From assembly GCA_029238935.1 (NCBI GenBank), contig JAQZBN010000005.1:89466-153465 (forward strand): a stretch of 64,000 bases of DNA, read 5' to 3'. Of this stretch, positions 9,041 to 18,312 are shown piece by piece (position 1 is the first letter of the stretch; each line of letters opens with the position of its first letter). The notes under the pieces were generated by a model, which saw only the letters and a program-made list of their open reading frames with translations, had not been told where the DNA came from and ran no database searches. This stretch comes from Herbinix sp. (GTDB lineage Bacteria > Bacillota > Clostridia > Lachnospirales > Lachnospiraceae). Made by a program: the position numbers and the translations under genes.

Positions 9041-9211
9041 AAAAAATCCCTATGCGAAAAGCACAGGGATTGAGATGGTATTCTAACCTACCGTCTTATC
9101 ATTTGGGACGTACCCTCATGCTTTCAGAACGATTTTTCTAATATTTGGTTGCAATTCGAGTGTCTCTTTATCAGCTACTGCTTTTAAATTGACTTAGTTG
9201 AATTCATTTAT
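9041..9211 (-). ncRNA. Unassigned leader RNA with attenuator before the TM1266/ABC operon
   Basis: A strong promoter (9216-9244) starts a transcript about 170 bases before the gene. The leader ends in a clear intrinsic terminator, AATCCCTGTGC-TTTTC-GCATAGGGATT followed by Ts (9041-9071), and the gene's ribosome site comes straight after. In between lie candidate helices (AGACGGTA with TACCATCT; GGGTACGTCCC). This layout is that of a transcriptional riboswitch or attenuator. The core was compared by eye with TPP, SAM, c-di-GMP, FMN, lysine and ZTP consensus sequences and fits none. Confidence 0.6.
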
Positions 9212-9215
9212 TTAT

Positions 9216-9244
9216 ACTATATTCTACCATTCTAACATTGTCAA
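9216..9244 (-). promoter_or_regulatory. Strong sigma-A promoter of the TM1266/ABC operon
   Basis: On the minus strand TTGACA (9239-9244) and TATAGT (9216-9221) are separated by exactly 17 bases, close to the full consensus. Confidence 0.8.
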
Positions 9245-9482
9245 GAATAAAACGAACTGCCTCTCTTTTACAATTAGTTTCATTGTATTACATATTTATA
9301 AATAAAAAGAATTCTATAGAATATCTAATGGATTCCTATAGCGATTTTGATAGATATAATCTATAATAATTCCTATATTTATCGATAGATGATATAAATA
9401 TCATCTTAAAAGCAAAACTACCTACATCCCTGGTTTGTCTTATTATTTACACATAATACTACGAAAGGTTGGTACATAAGCC

Positions 9483-11177
9483 ATGAAAATGAAATGGAAA
9501 ATCATGTTGTCCCTTTCCCTATTTATCGGAATCATTATTGTTTTTACTGATCTTTATTTTCAGAGGACAATAACAAGATTAATAAATCACGAGACAACAG
9601 AAGAACTCGAAAACTATTCTTATCTAGGTTTATCCTTACTGGACACACACTACCCCGGTGAATGGCGTCTGGAGGGGGACAAGCTCTATAAAGGAGATAC
9701 GTTAATCAACGATAATTTTGAAGTTGTTGATGAATTTTCTGCTCAAACAGGTATCTTAGCCACGATCTTTGCAGGAGATACCAGAGTATCCACTACGGTA
9801 AAAGAGGAGAACGGTAATCGTAAGGTTGGAACGAAGGCTTCCGATGGAGTAGTTAAGACCGTTATTACGGAGAACAAAGCGTTCCAGGGACCTGCTGAAG
9901 TAGCCGGTTCAAAAGCAGATACTTATTACGTCCCTTTATATGACGAGAGTGACAAGGTAGTCGGTATGTGGTTTGTAGGTGTATATTCCGAAGAAATCGA
10001 AGCTAAGATTAATTCCGCGATGCTTTCGATCTTAGGGATGTTAGGTTTTATACTCCTGGTGGGTGGTATCGTATCTTATCTGATTGGTAGGGGGATATCC
10101 AAAGGATTCGAAAGGATTAAAGCAGATTTGATTCGTTTAGAAAATGGTGATTTTAATTTTACCTTTAATCATAAATTAGCAGAAAAAAAGGATGAGATTG
10201 GCGAGATTACAAGATCCTTTATTCACATGCAAACTCAGATTAGTAATATCATAAAATCTATCAAGGAAGAAACCTCACACATTGAAACCTCCTCCAATCT
10301 CTTGTTGGAAGGTGCAGATAACGTATATAATGATGTAGAGGATATTTCGGCAACGACGGAGGAATTATCTGCCGGCATGGAAGAAACCGCTGCTTCTACG
10401 CAGGAAATGAATGCAACTGCTGTTGAGATTGAACATGAGATTGGCAGTGTAGCCAAAAAAGCAAGTCACGGACAGGAAATTGCATCCGAAATTAAAAAGA
10501 GAGCGGAGAACTTAAAAGGAGTAGCCTTAGAGTCCCAGAAATCCGCTATAGAGATTTATGACATGACCAACAAGAAGTTGAGACAATCCATTGAAAAAAC
10601 CAGTGCGATTGAAGAAATTCAAAACTTGTCTAAAACCATTCTGTCTATTACAGCACAAACTAATTTACTTGCATTAAATGCTTCGATTGAAGCGGCAAGA
10701 GCCGGCGATGCTGGAAAAGGTTTCGCTGTTGTAGCTAACGAAATTGCTGTCCTTGCAAAAAACTCTAAGAATGCTGTATCCAAGATTGAGGAAATCTCCC
10801 ATATGATTTCTGTTGCTGTTGATGATATGGTAAAGGATTCAAATAGCTTATTAGAGTTCATGGATCATCAGGTAATTCGTGATTATGAAGTTCAGGTTAA
10901 GACAGGCGAACAATACGATGATGATGCAATTACCGTAGAAGCGATGGTAAGTGAAATCAAACATTCCGCTATGCAATTAAATGAATCCATTCATTACATT
11001 AGACAAGCCATTGATGAAGTTACCTCTGCGACGAACGAAGGATCAAAGGGCTCTGCAGACATTGCAGAAAAGTCGAATTCCATCTTCCATAAGACAACCT
11101 TAGTGTTAGAACAAGCCAATACCAATAAGGAAATCGCTGCTCACTTAAATGAAATGGTACAGTTCTTCCAGATATAA
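9483..11177 (+). CDS. Methyl-accepting chemotaxis protein with single Cache sensor
   Basis: 564 aa. Membrane helix at ~7-28, an extracellular single-Cache-type sensor at ~30-175 ([21 protein letters not shown] is typical), second helix ~178-200, HAMP ~200-255, then the coiled-coil signalling domain. The hairpin tip holds the conserved [20 protein letters not shown] and [18 protein letters not shown] that bind CheA/CheW. No C-terminal CheR-docking pentapeptide is seen. It is a lone gene, so its ligand is unknown. GAAAGG lies upstream of the ATG. Confidence 0.95.
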   Translation: MKMKWKIMLSLSLFIGIIIVFTDLYFQRTITRLINHETTEELENYSYLGLSLLDTHYPGEWRLEGDKLYKGDTLINDNFEVVDEFSAQTGILATIFAGDTRVSTTVKEENGNRKVGTKASDGVVKTVITENKAFQGPAEVAGSKADTYYVPLYDESDKVVGMWFVGVYSEEIEAKINSAMLSILGMLGFILLVGGIVSYLIGRGISKGFERIKADLIRLENGDFNFTFNHKLAEKKDEIGEITRSFIHMQTQISNIIKSIKEETSHIETSSNLLLEGADNVYNDVEDISATTEELSAGMEETAASTQEMNATAVEIEHEIGSVAKKASHGQEIASEIKKRAENLKGVALESQKSAIEIYDMTNKKLRQSIEKTSAIEEIQNLSKTILSITAQTNLLALNASIEAARAGDAGKGFAVVANEIAVLAKNSKNAVSKIEEISHMISVAVDDMVKDSNSLLEFMDHQVIRDYEVQVKTGEQYDDDAITVEAMVSEIKHSAMQLNESIHYIRQAIDEVTSATNEGSKGSADIAEKSNSIFHKTTLVLEQANTNKEIAAHLNEMVQFFQI

Positions 11178-11309
11178 ATAATTTTATAACGATCGATTAT
11201 ATAGGGTACTCGTATATTAAGAAAGAATTACTAATTAGAGGATTATTAATTAGATTGCTGATGTGTTCATCGGTTATCATATTTCTTTAAATAAAAGCTT
11301 TATACTACA

Positions 11310-11380
11310 AAAAATTCACCGGACACTATATTGAACCACAATGAACTGGTTCCATTCGTAATGCATCGGTGAATTTTTTG
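11310..11380. terminator. Bidirectional terminator between chemoreceptor and ars operon
   Basis: AAAAATTCACCG (11310-11321) pairs with CGGTGAATTTTT (11367-11378), with a nested GAACCA/TGGTTC hairpin inside. A/T tracts on both sides let it work for both converging genes. Confidence 0.8.
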
Positions 11381-11426
11381 TTTGAACAAGTTCTGAACTT
11401 AATTAATTTTATTACCAGAGGTATTA

Positions 11427-13070
11427 CTACTGTTTTGACTTCAACGTATTACTGTATTGCTTATGCCCTCCGGACAGATTATACACCTTGTCATACCCAT
11501 GATGAAGTAATATATTCTGTGCCGCATTCCCGGTCACTCCCTTATTGCAATAAGTAACTGCTATGACATCTTTCTTTACATCATCAAGTGCCTCCCTAAG
11601 ATTACTATGCGGTAGGTTTTGAGCTGATTCTATATGGGCTTTTTCATATTGTGAAGACTCTCTTGCATCAATTAATACATAATCCTGATCGGAGTGGATT
11701 AGATCATCCAGATCTTGTGCCGTTATTAAGGGACGACCTCGATGGATTGCATTCTCTAATATCATTCCTGTGTACATAACCGGATCCTTCGTTGTTGAGA
11801 ATGGAGGAGCATATGCTAAGTCTAAGTGAAATAAATCCTCTGCCTTAGCACCAAATGTGATTGCAGTAACGAATACATCTAATCGTTTATCTACTCCTTG
11901 GTATCCAACAATCTGTACTCCTAAGAGCTTACCTCTTTGATCTGCAATCGCTTTAATTACCATTTCCTTTCCACCCATATACTCCGGTTTATCAGGTTTA
12001 ATATTATGGCAGATAACTGTATCAAATCCCATCTCTTTTGCTTCTCTCTCAGAGAGTCCTGTTTGCCCCACGGTCAAGTCAAACACCTTAAATATCCCGG
12101 TTCCTAAGATACCGCGAAAGGTCAAATCTCCTCCTGTTAGACTATCTCCTGCAATTCTTCCGGTTTTATTTGCAGTAGATCCTAAAGGTCGATAAATAGG
12201 TTTACCAGTAACAAGATGGGTATGTTCGATGCAGTCACCACAGGCATAGATATCCTCTTGATTGGTTCTCATCTGTTCATCGACTTTGATAGCTCCGGTA
12301 ATACCGATCTCTATTCCAGCTTCTTTTGCCAGATCGATATTTGGTTTTACTCCCACAGAGAGAAGAATAAAATCTGCTGCAATCACCCTCCCATCTGCCA
12401 AATGTACTCCGATATCGGTAATATCCGTTGCAGTGGCATTGGTTATTACTGCAACACCTTTCTTCTGTAAATGTTCCTGAACATAAACCGCCATGTCAGG
12501 ATCCAGACCCGGCGTTACCTGAGGTAATCGTTCCACTAAAGTCACCTGAATACCTAAGGCCTTCAGATTCTCACATACCTCCAGACCTATGAAACCGGAG
12601 CCTATGATAACCGCTTGTTCTGGCTTTTGTTCTGTCAGAAATGCTTTCATTGCATTCATATCGTTGATATTGCGAAGGGTAAATACATTTTCTCTATCAA
12701 TACCACCGATGGGAGGAATACTTGCTCTGGCTCCGGTAGCAATCACCAACTTATCATAAGAATCCGTAATGATCTCCCCAGTAGAAAGCTTCTTCACAAG
12801 TACTGTTTTCTCTTTTGGATTGATCTTAAGAACTTCATGGCTAGTTTTTACATCTACATTATATTTCTTTCGAAAAAATGCCTCATCCCTTGGTGTCAGC
12901 TCCTTTGCCTGTTCAATCTCACCACCGATATAATAAGGCATGCCACAGCCGGAATATGAGATAAAATGATCTCTTTCATAGATTATAATCTCCGCTGTTT
13001 CATCGTTTCTTCTTGCTTTCGCTGCCGCTGAGGTACCTGCTGCTACTGCACCAATTATCACAATTCTCAT
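11427..13070 (-). CDS. CoA-disulfide / polysulfide reductase fused to rhodanese domain
   Basis: 547 aa from the ATG after AAAGGAGG; the ORF's first 14 codons are upstream sequence. Residues 1-440 are a flavin disulfide reductase: FAD motif MRIVIIGAVAAGTSAAAKAR, single active cysteine in SYSGCGMPYY (C42), NAD motif VIIGSGFIGLEVCENL and FAD-ribityl motif YACGDC. The last ~100 residues are a rhodanese domain (YVLIDARESSQYEKAHI) with active-site cysteine in TYCNKG. Relatives reduce CoA disulfide, polysulfide or persulfide with NADH. It is the last gene of the ars operon, where it may maintain thiol or persulfide pools under arsenite stress (inference). Confidence 0.92.
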   Translation of the reverse strand: MRIVIIGAVAAGTSAAAKARRNDETAEIIIYERDHFISYSGCGMPYYIGGEIEQAKELTPRDEAFFRKKYNVDVKTSHEVLKINPKEKTVLVKKLSTGEIITDSYDKLVIATGARASIPPIGGIDRENVFTLRNINDMNAMKAFLTEQKPEQAVIIGSGFIGLEVCENLKALGIQVTLVERLPQVTPGLDPDMAVYVQEHLQKKGVAVITNATATDITDIGVHLADGRVIAADFILLSVGVKPNIDLAKEAGIEIGITGAIKVDEQMRTNQEDIYACGDCIEHTHLVTGKPIYRPLGSTANKTGRIAGDSLTGGDLTFRGILGTGIFKVFDLTVGQTGLSEREAKEMGFDTVICHNIKPDKPEYMGGKEMVIKAIADQRGKLLGVQIVGYQGVDKRLDVFVTAITFGAKAEDLFHLDLAYAPPFSTTKDPVMYTGMILENAIHRGRPLITAQDLDDLIHSDQDYVLIDARESSQYEKAHIESAQNLPHSNLREALDDVKKDVIAVTYCNKGVTGNAAQNILLHHGYDKVYNLSGGHKQYSNTLKSKQ

Positions 13071-13089
13071 GTTATTCCTCCTTTGCCAT

Positions 13090-14871
13090 CTATAATTCCA
13101 ACAAGGTTTCACCTTTTAAGTCTTTCGGCTTCCAGCCGATTAAAGCACATTTACCTAAGGTATGGGTATTAATCTTATGAAGCCATTCTAATTCCTGATA
13201 TGCTTTCGCAGATAATATGGCATTCGTTGTTCCTGTGCCATACAATGATGCGTTCATAATCCACCACGCTGCATGAATCCCCGCACGATTTAAATCCTCT
13301 TCCAGTCTCATGCTTTCTAACACCGGAGTCGTTTCTGCCAAAGTTACGATTACAACTTGTGTTTCCTCAGGGTTTCTTAACTTAGGAAGTAATTTTTTAA
13401 CTGAGTCAGGTACATCTCCCTGTGTTCTTTTTAATTCTTTATGATAACTTTGTGTAGCATCGAGTAATAATAGAGTATGCCCTGTAGGTGCCGTATCGAT
13501 TACAACAACTTGATCCTCTGACTTATCGACAATTTCGGCAAACGCTCGAAATACGGCTATTTCCTGAGTACAAGGGGAACGTAAATCCTCCTCAATGTAG
13601 GACAAGTCATCCTTAGACATCGTAGCCTTTGCTTTTGATAGAACCTCTTCTTGATATTTCCTCAGTTCATCCCGCTCATCGATATGACTCATGGTAATAC
13701 TACTCATTGTATTATTGTTCATTGTATTATTACTCATTGTATTATGACTGTTTTCGTTTACTATGAATTTTAGATGAGCAGCAGGATCCGTGGTTGATAA
13801 ATGCACTTTTTTTCCACGTTTTGATAATCCCAATGCAATAGCGGCAGCTACGGTAGTTTTCCCTACGCCTCCCTTACCCATGGTAAAGATTACTTTAATA
13901 TCCGACTGATACAAATCTTCTATTACATTTTGTAAATTTTGCATCTCTATATTTTGTTCGAATTGATTTATAACCGGAGCATGTTCTTCCTTAAGCATTG
14001 CTCTCACATTAGCAATTCCGGTAATATTATAAGACCGTAGGGGAAGATAAAAAGTAGTAAGCCTTATCAGCCCTTCAGGGATATTTCCCAAAGTTCTTTG
14101 TTGCTTTTCATATAAGTGCTTACTAATGGCATCATCAGATGAAGTTAATACCCCATTTAAAATTAATATTTGATTATTCATACCAAGTTGCTGCAATTCC
14201 TTTGAGGCCCTTTCTGCTTCTAGCAATGGTGTCTCTTCAGGGCGAGATACTAGTATTAATGTAGTACGCTTCTTATCCCCTAGGGTAGATACCGCCTCCT
14301 GGTATACCGTTCGCATACTCTCCAGCCCTGATAACTGCCCTAAACAGGAAGCACCATGGGTACTTTCACTGATAAAATTGCTCCAAGCGGAAGGAAGCTG
14401 AAGCATTCGCAGGGTATGGCCGGTTGGTGCAGTATCAAATATAATATGATCATATTTCGTCTGCATCTGTTCATCGGTAATAAATTTGGAAAATTCATTA
14501 AATGCTGCAATCTCGACTGTACAAGAGCCGGATAACTGTTCCTCCATATTCTTGATTACCGCATCAGGAAGTTTTCCTCGAAATGGAGCAACAACACTTT
14601 CCCGATATCTTGCAGCAGCTTCCATTGGATCAAGATTAGCTACTACCAGATTGGGTACTTCTTGTATTGGAACACCCTTGTTATCTAGCGTAACTTCAAA
14701 TACATCCTGAAGGTTAGAAGCAGGGTCCGTACTGACGAGAAATACTCTTTTTCCCAAATCCGCAAGATATACTGCGGTAGCACAAGCCGTTGAGGTTTTT
14801 CCGACTCCGCCTTTTCCTGTATAAAACAGATATTTCGTTAAGTTACAATTTTCCGGATAAAATAATTGCAT
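13090..14871 (-). CDS. arsA: Arsenical pump-driving ATPase ArsA, two-domain
   Basis: 593 aa from the ATG; the longer ORF starts at a TTG without a site. It has two ATPase halves, each with the deviant P-loop GKGGVGKT (residues 19-26 and again near the middle) and the signal-transduction motif DTAPTGHT. The three metalloid-binding cysteines of ArsA can be placed in SGSCTVEIAAF, HGASCLGQ and RSPCTQEIAVF. It uses ATP to drive arsenite out through Acr3, receiving arsenite from ArsD. A pentapeptide repeat (NNTMS-like, four copies) is inserted in the second half. Confidence 0.96.
   Translation of the reverse strand: MQLFYPENCNLTKYLFYTGKGGVGKTSTACATAVYLADLGKRVFLVSTDPASNLQDVFEVTLDNKGVPIQEVPNLVVANLDPMEAAARYRESVVAPFRGKLPDAVIKNMEEQLSGSCTVEIAAFNEFSKFITDEQMQTKYDHIIFDTAPTGHTLRMLQLPSAWSNFISESTHGASCLGQLSGLESMRTVYQEAVSTLGDKKRTTLILVSRPEETPLLEAERASKELQQLGMNNQILILNGVLTSSDDAISKHLYEKQQRTLGNIPEGLIRLTTFYLPLRSYNITGIANVRAMLKEEHAPVINQFEQNIEMQNLQNVIEDLYQSDIKVIFTMGKGGVGKTTVAAAIALGLSKRGKKVHLSTTDPAAHLKFIVNENSHNTMSNNTMNNNTMSSITMSHIDERDELRKYQEEVLSKAKATMSKDDLSYIEEDLRSPCTQEIAVFRAFAEIVDKSEDQVVVIDTAPTGHTLLLLDATQSYHKELKRTQGDVPDSVKKLLPKLRNPEETQVVIVTLAETTPVLESMRLEEDLNRAGIHAAWWIMNASLYGTGTTNAILSAKAYQELEWLHKINTHTLGKCALIGWKPKDLKGETLLEL
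13690..13750 (-). repeat. In-frame 15-bp tandem repeat inside arsA (NNTMS-type pentapeptides)
   Basis: Four 15-bp units of the type ATTGTATTATTACTC follow one another. On the coding strand they give HNTMS-NNTMN-NNTMS-SITMS just after DPAAHLKFIVNENS. Typical ArsA proteins have a short loop here before the IDP segment. Confidence 0.85.
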
Positions 14872-14919
14872 CTCCAACCATCCCTTCTTTCTAGGTATAA
14901 ACCATTGAATCAATCAAAT

Positions 14920-15321
14920 TTAACAACAGCTTCCGTCAGAACAGCCACAGCCACCGGATCTTTGCACATTAACTCTAACCGAACGAACCTTTTTATTAGT
15001 CGGTAAAAGTTCTGCCGGTATGTGTAAAGTTGATGTAATTTCATCGTTGGTGGGATATCTTCCCGTAAATACAATCTTATCGTCCACTACGGTAGCTGGT
15101 AGCTTCTCTACTCCATTTTCACTGTTAATTAATTCATTAATCTCTTTGTTGTTGATAAACTCCATCGGAGCACTGGTCAGATTAAAACGTTCCACTTCAA
15201 TCCCATGTTCCTGTAAGGTATTCACTGCGGTGGCAATACGCAGCAGTTCCGGGTCAACGGACACTCCGCATATACCTGTGGAACAGCACATAGCCGGTTC
15301 GTAAATCTGCATTTTCTTCAT
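14920..15321 (-). CDS. arsD: Arsenite metallochaperone ArsD
   Basis: 133 aa with the N-terminal sequence MKKMQIYEPAMCCSTGICG. Cys12, Cys13 and Cys18 are the arsenite-binding triad that passes As(III) to ArsA. The C-terminal tail adds two pairs (C125, C127 and C132, C133), as in E. coli plasmid ArsD. The thioredoxin-like middle (LPATVVDDKIVFTGRYPTNDEI) is intact. AAGGAGAG precedes the ATG. It lies between acr3 and arsA in one operon. Confidence 0.96.
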   Translation of the reverse strand: MKKMQIYEPAMCCSTGICGVSVDPELLRIATAVNTLQEHGIEVERFNLTSAPMEFINNKEINELINSENGVEKLPATVVDDKIVFTGRYPTNDEITSTLHIPAELLPTNKKVRSVRVNVQRSGGCGCSDGSCC

Positions 15322-15360
15322 AATAATCTCTCCTTATAATCAAAGTTTTTATTTTGCATT

Positions 15361-16461
15361 CTAATTGTTATTCTTTTCATTTTTTAATTGTGTAGCATAT
15401 ACTGAGGTTACATCTAGCTCAGGAAACCAGTGATTTGTATTATTCGCAATCTTCACCAAAAGAAGCATAATCGGTACCTCTGTCAATACTCCAACCGTGG
15501 TAGCCAGGGCAGCAGGAGAATCCATTCCAAAAAGAGCGATTGCCACTGCTACGGATAATTCAAAAAAGTTAGAAGCACCAATCATTCCGGCTGGAGCAGC
15601 TATGCTATGCTTTAACTTTAATATTTTGCTTGTTAAATAAGATATAAAAAAGATGAGGAAGGTCTGTATTGTTAATGGTACCGCAATTAATATAATGTGA
15701 AGTGGATTATTTAAAATAACTTCCCCTTGAAATGAAAATAATAGTACCAGCATAAGAAGCAAGCCTATCGTTGTAACATTATCAAACTTAGGCAAGAACT
15801 GCTGTTCAAAATATTGTAACCCCTTTTTCTTCGTCATCCACATTCTAGTTACAATTCCTCCGGTAAGAGGAATTACTACGAACAATACCACGGATAGGAT
15901 CAGCGTATCCCAAGGAACGGATACATCACTTACACCCAGTAAAAATTTTACGATCGGAATAAATGCAATTAATATTATTAAATCATTGGTTGCCACCTGT
16001 ACAACAGTATAGGCTGGATTACCTTTTGTAAGCTGACTCCATACAAATACCATAGCGGTACATGGTGCTGCTCCAAGCAGTACTGCCCCTGCCAAATATT
16101 CTTTGGCCAAATCCGAAGGAATAAGACCCTGGAACACCACGTAGAAAAAGAACGAAGCAATTCCAAACATCGTAAACGGCTTAATCAGCCAGTTGGTCAC
16201 CCAGGTGACATATAGTCCTTTGGGATTTTTTCTTACATCCTTAATACTTTGAAAATCTACCTTCATCATCATAGGATAGATCATAACCCAGATTAATATA
16301 GCTGTTGGTATCGAAACATTTGCATATTCAAACTTTCCAAAGAAAGCTGGTATCGCTGGAATAAACTTTCCGATCAGAACACCCACCACCATACAGATAG
16401 CAACCCAAAGGGTTAGGTATTTGGCGAAAAATCCAATTCCTGTTGATTGTTCTTTTTTCAT
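15361..16461 (-). CDS. acr3: Arsenite efflux permease, ACR3 family
   Basis: 366 aa with ten expected membrane helices. The family's essential cysteine is seen in LGAAPCTAMVFVWSQLTKG, followed by NPAYTVVQVATNDLI; another hallmark is APAGMIGASNFFELSVAVAI. It exports arsenite across the cytoplasmic membrane and, with ArsA present, probably as an ATP-driven pump. CAGGAGG precedes the ATG. It is the second gene of the arsR-acr3-arsD-arsA-CDR operon. Confidence 0.96.
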   Translation of the reverse strand: MKKEQSTGIGFFAKYLTLWVAICMVVGVLIGKFIPAIPAFFGKFEYANVSIPTAILIWVMIYPMMMKVDFQSIKDVRKNPKGLYVTWVTNWLIKPFTMFGIASFFFYVVFQGLIPSDLAKEYLAGAVLLGAAPCTAMVFVWSQLTKGNPAYTVVQVATNDLIILIAFIPIVKFLLGVSDVSVPWDTLILSVVLFVVIPLTGGIVTRMWMTKKKGLQYFEQQFLPKFDNVTTIGLLLMLVLLFSFQGEVILNNPLHIILIAVPLTIQTFLIFFISYLTSKILKLKHSIAAPAGMIGASNFFELSVAVAIALFGMDSPAALATTVGVLTEVPIMLLLVKIANNTNHWFPELDVTSVYATQLKNEKNNN

Positions 16462-16503
16462 ATAACATCCTCCTGTTATTCTTTCTTAACCTCTCTCATT
16501 ACA

Positions 16504-16830
16504 TTAACACATATTTGCTGCTTTACACTTCTCACTTTCCAGAAAATCTTTTTCATACGTGGGAAGTTCTTTTAATCTTCTCTTAAGGTATTCCCAAAGT
16601 TCCTTCTGATCTCTTTGAAACGTATCACTTATTTTGTAATAAGCCCATTGTGCCTGCTTATAACTCTCCAGAATACCGCATTGCTTTAATGTGGTTAGAT
16701 GTCTGGAAGCATTTGATTGAGTCATATCTAAACTTGCTTCAATTTCACAGACACACATTTCCTGCTCCATAAGAACGGATAGGATTCGTAATCGGCTTTC
16801 TTCCGATAATGCCTTAAATATCTCAATCAT
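16504..16830 (-). CDS. arsR: ArsR-family arsenic-responsive repressor (first copy)
   Basis: 108 aa winged-helix protein. The metal site pattern MCVCEIEASLDMTQSNASRHLTTLK gives a Cys-x-Cys-Glu motif at the start of the recognition region, as in As(III)-sensing ArsR proteins. Two more cysteines lie near the C-terminus (KCKAANMC). It leads the ars operon and should repress it until arsenite binds. A near-perfect palindrome in the upstream region is a candidate operator. Confidence 0.93.
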   Translation of the reverse strand: MIEIFKALSEESRLRILSVLMEQEMCVCEIEASLDMTQSNASRHLTTLKQCGILESYKQAQWAYYKISDTFQRDQKELWEYLKRRLKELPTYEKDFLESEKCKAANMC

Positions 16831-16878
16831 AACCTCTCTCCTTTCGATGAGAATCTTTACCCTATATTCGCATATGAT

Positions 16879-16901
16879 TATATACTCATATATAGTATAT
16901 A
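16879..16901. promoter_or_regulatory. Candidate ArsR operator: perfect 8-bp inverted repeat
   Basis: TATATACT, seven bases, AGTATATA lies about 50 bases before the first arsR start. A second inverted repeat (ATCTATCT...AGATAGAT, 16983-17017) lies further upstream. Apart from these and the terminator below, the 430-base gap shows no gene; the 68-codon plus-strand ORF there has no family likeness. Confidence 0.5.
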
Positions 16902-17162
16902 CGATTGGCTTCTTATGGATACTATATCCTGCATTTTTTCTCTAACATAATTTTGTATTTTATTCCTGTCATATTGATGTTTATCTATCTAACCATTATT
17001 ATAATCCTCAGATAGATTTATGTCAATGTGAATCATAGAAGGACAGACCCAAAAGTTTCAGAATAACATTAATAATTATGTTGAAGAAATAAGAAGAGAC
17101 ACTAAAGAAAGAAGAGATGTGTGCAAAAATTAAAGATGAGATTAAACAAGCAGAACTAAAAA

Positions 17163-17220
17163 AGTATTTTAAGAAACTTTCTTTTCCTTGTAGTTTCCTA
17201 AAATACTCTTTTCTTTTTTA
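17163..17220. terminator. Terminator after the sensor kinase-regulator-arsR operon
   Basis: AGTATTTTAAGAAACT (17163-17178) pairs with AGTTTCCTAAAATACT (17192-17207) except for one mismatch. On the minus strand it is followed by CTTTTTTT. It separates the upstream operon from the ars operon; it also has Ts on the plus strand. Confidence 0.75.
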
Positions 17221-17258
17221 TTATATTTATCTTTTGAGGACTACCACCTATTTTGCTT

Positions 17259-17567
17259 CTAACATGGATATTCTTTCATCTTTACGCTGCTTTGCTTTGA
17301 AAACAACTCAAGTACTTCTTTGATCTCAGCAAATTTAGCACAATTTAAGGAATAATACATCCATTTCCCATCTTTACGTACATTAACTATGTTATTATCC
17401 GATAAGATCTTCATGTGATGGGACAGTGTTGGCTGTGTAATTTGTAACTGATCCAGAATTCTACATGCGCAGCACTCGCCACTCATGAGCGAATCGATGA
17501 TCAATAACCGGTTAGCATCGGAAAGTGCTTTAAATATTAATGCATACTTGACATACTTTTCATCCAT
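17259..17567 (-). CDS. arsR: ArsR-family repressor (second copy)
   Basis: 102 aa. GECCACRILDQLQITQPTLSHHMKIL combines a Cys-Cys-x-Cys metal site with the recognition helix of arsenic-sensing ArsR proteins; its cysteine pattern differs from the first copy. It is encoded 19 bases after the response regulator stop and probably shares its transcript. Both the metalloid ligand and the target promoter are inferred. Confidence 0.92.
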   Translation of the reverse strand: MDEKYVKYALIFKALSDANRLLIIDSLMSGECCACRILDQLQITQPTLSHHMKILSDNNIVNVRKDGKWMYYSLNCAKFAEIKEVLELFSKQSSVKMKEYPC

Positions 17568-17586
17568 ATAACGCCTCCCAAATTAA

Positions 17587-18276
17587 TTATACCTTAAAAC
17601 GATATCCCACACCCCAGATTGTCTCAATATATTGTGGTTTTGAAGTATTAAATTCTATTTTCTCCCGAATCTTTTTGATATGAACCGTTACTGTAGCAAT
17701 GTCTCCTACCGATTCCATATCCCATATATCCCGGAATAGTTCTTCCTTCGTGTAAACCCGATTCGGATTTTCAGCAAGAAAAGTTAATAAATCAAATTCC
17801 TTCGTCGTAAATATCTTCTCTTCACCATTTAGATAAACTCTTCTAGCTGTCTTATCAATCTTAAGACCTCGAATCTCAATCACTTCGTTTTCTTTCGTCC
17901 CGGATCCAATTAGCCTTTCGTAACGTGCCAGATGTGCTTTTACTCTGGCAACCAGTTCACTGGGACTAAAAGGCTTGGTCATATAATCGTCCGCACCTAA
18001 CCCAAGTCCTCTAATCTTATCGATATCATCCTTTTTCGCAGATACCATAATCACCGGTATATTCTTTTCTTCGCGAATTCTTTTACAGATTTCAAATCCA
18101 TCCATATTCGGAAGCATCAGGTCCAAGATAACCAGATTAAAATCTTCTGTTAATGTCCGTTTGAGCCCCAGATCTCCGGTTGACTCAATCTCGACTTCAA
18201 AGCCGCTTAGTTCCAGATAATCCTTTTCCAGTTCAGCAATTGCTATCTCATCTTCAATAATTAATATTTTATTCAT
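17587..18276 (-). CDS. OmpR-family response regulator
   Basis: 229 aa from the ATG that follows GGAG by eight bases; the longer ORF begins at a TTG. The receiver domain shows the acidic pair EDE, the phospho-acceptor in LVILDLMLPNMDG and the conserved lysine in MTKPFSPSEL. The C-terminal winged helix (KEFDLLTFLAENPNRVYTKEEL; ending WGVGYRFKV) is of the OmpR/PhoB type. The sensor kinase is encoded just upstream and an ArsR gene just downstream, so a role in metalloid or envelope stress is likely but not shown. Confidence 0.95.
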   Translation of the reverse strand: MNKILIIEDEIAIAELEKDYLELSGFEVEIESTGDLGLKRTLTEDFNLVILDLMLPNMDGFEICKRIREEKNIPVIMVSAKKDDIDKIRGLGLGADDYMTKPFSPSELVARVKAHLARYERLIGSGTKENEVIEIRGLKIDKTARRVYLNGEEKIFTTKEFDLLTFLAENPNRVYTKEELFRDIWDMESVGDIATVTVHIKKIREKIEFNTSKPQYIETIWGVGYRFKV

Positions 18277-18312
18277 ATGCAATTCTCCAATCAGAGGTTA
18301 TTTGCTATTTAT

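Noticed and set aside
9057..9211. Known riboswitch class (TPP, c-di-GMP-I, FMN, SAM, lysine, ZTP) in the TM1266 leader
   Set aside because: The conserved cores of these classes could not be aligned by eye, so the leader is left unassigned instead of being forced into one.
17117..17323. 68-codon plus-strand ORF
   Set aside because: It crosses a terminator hairpin and the 3' end of the second arsR on the other strand.
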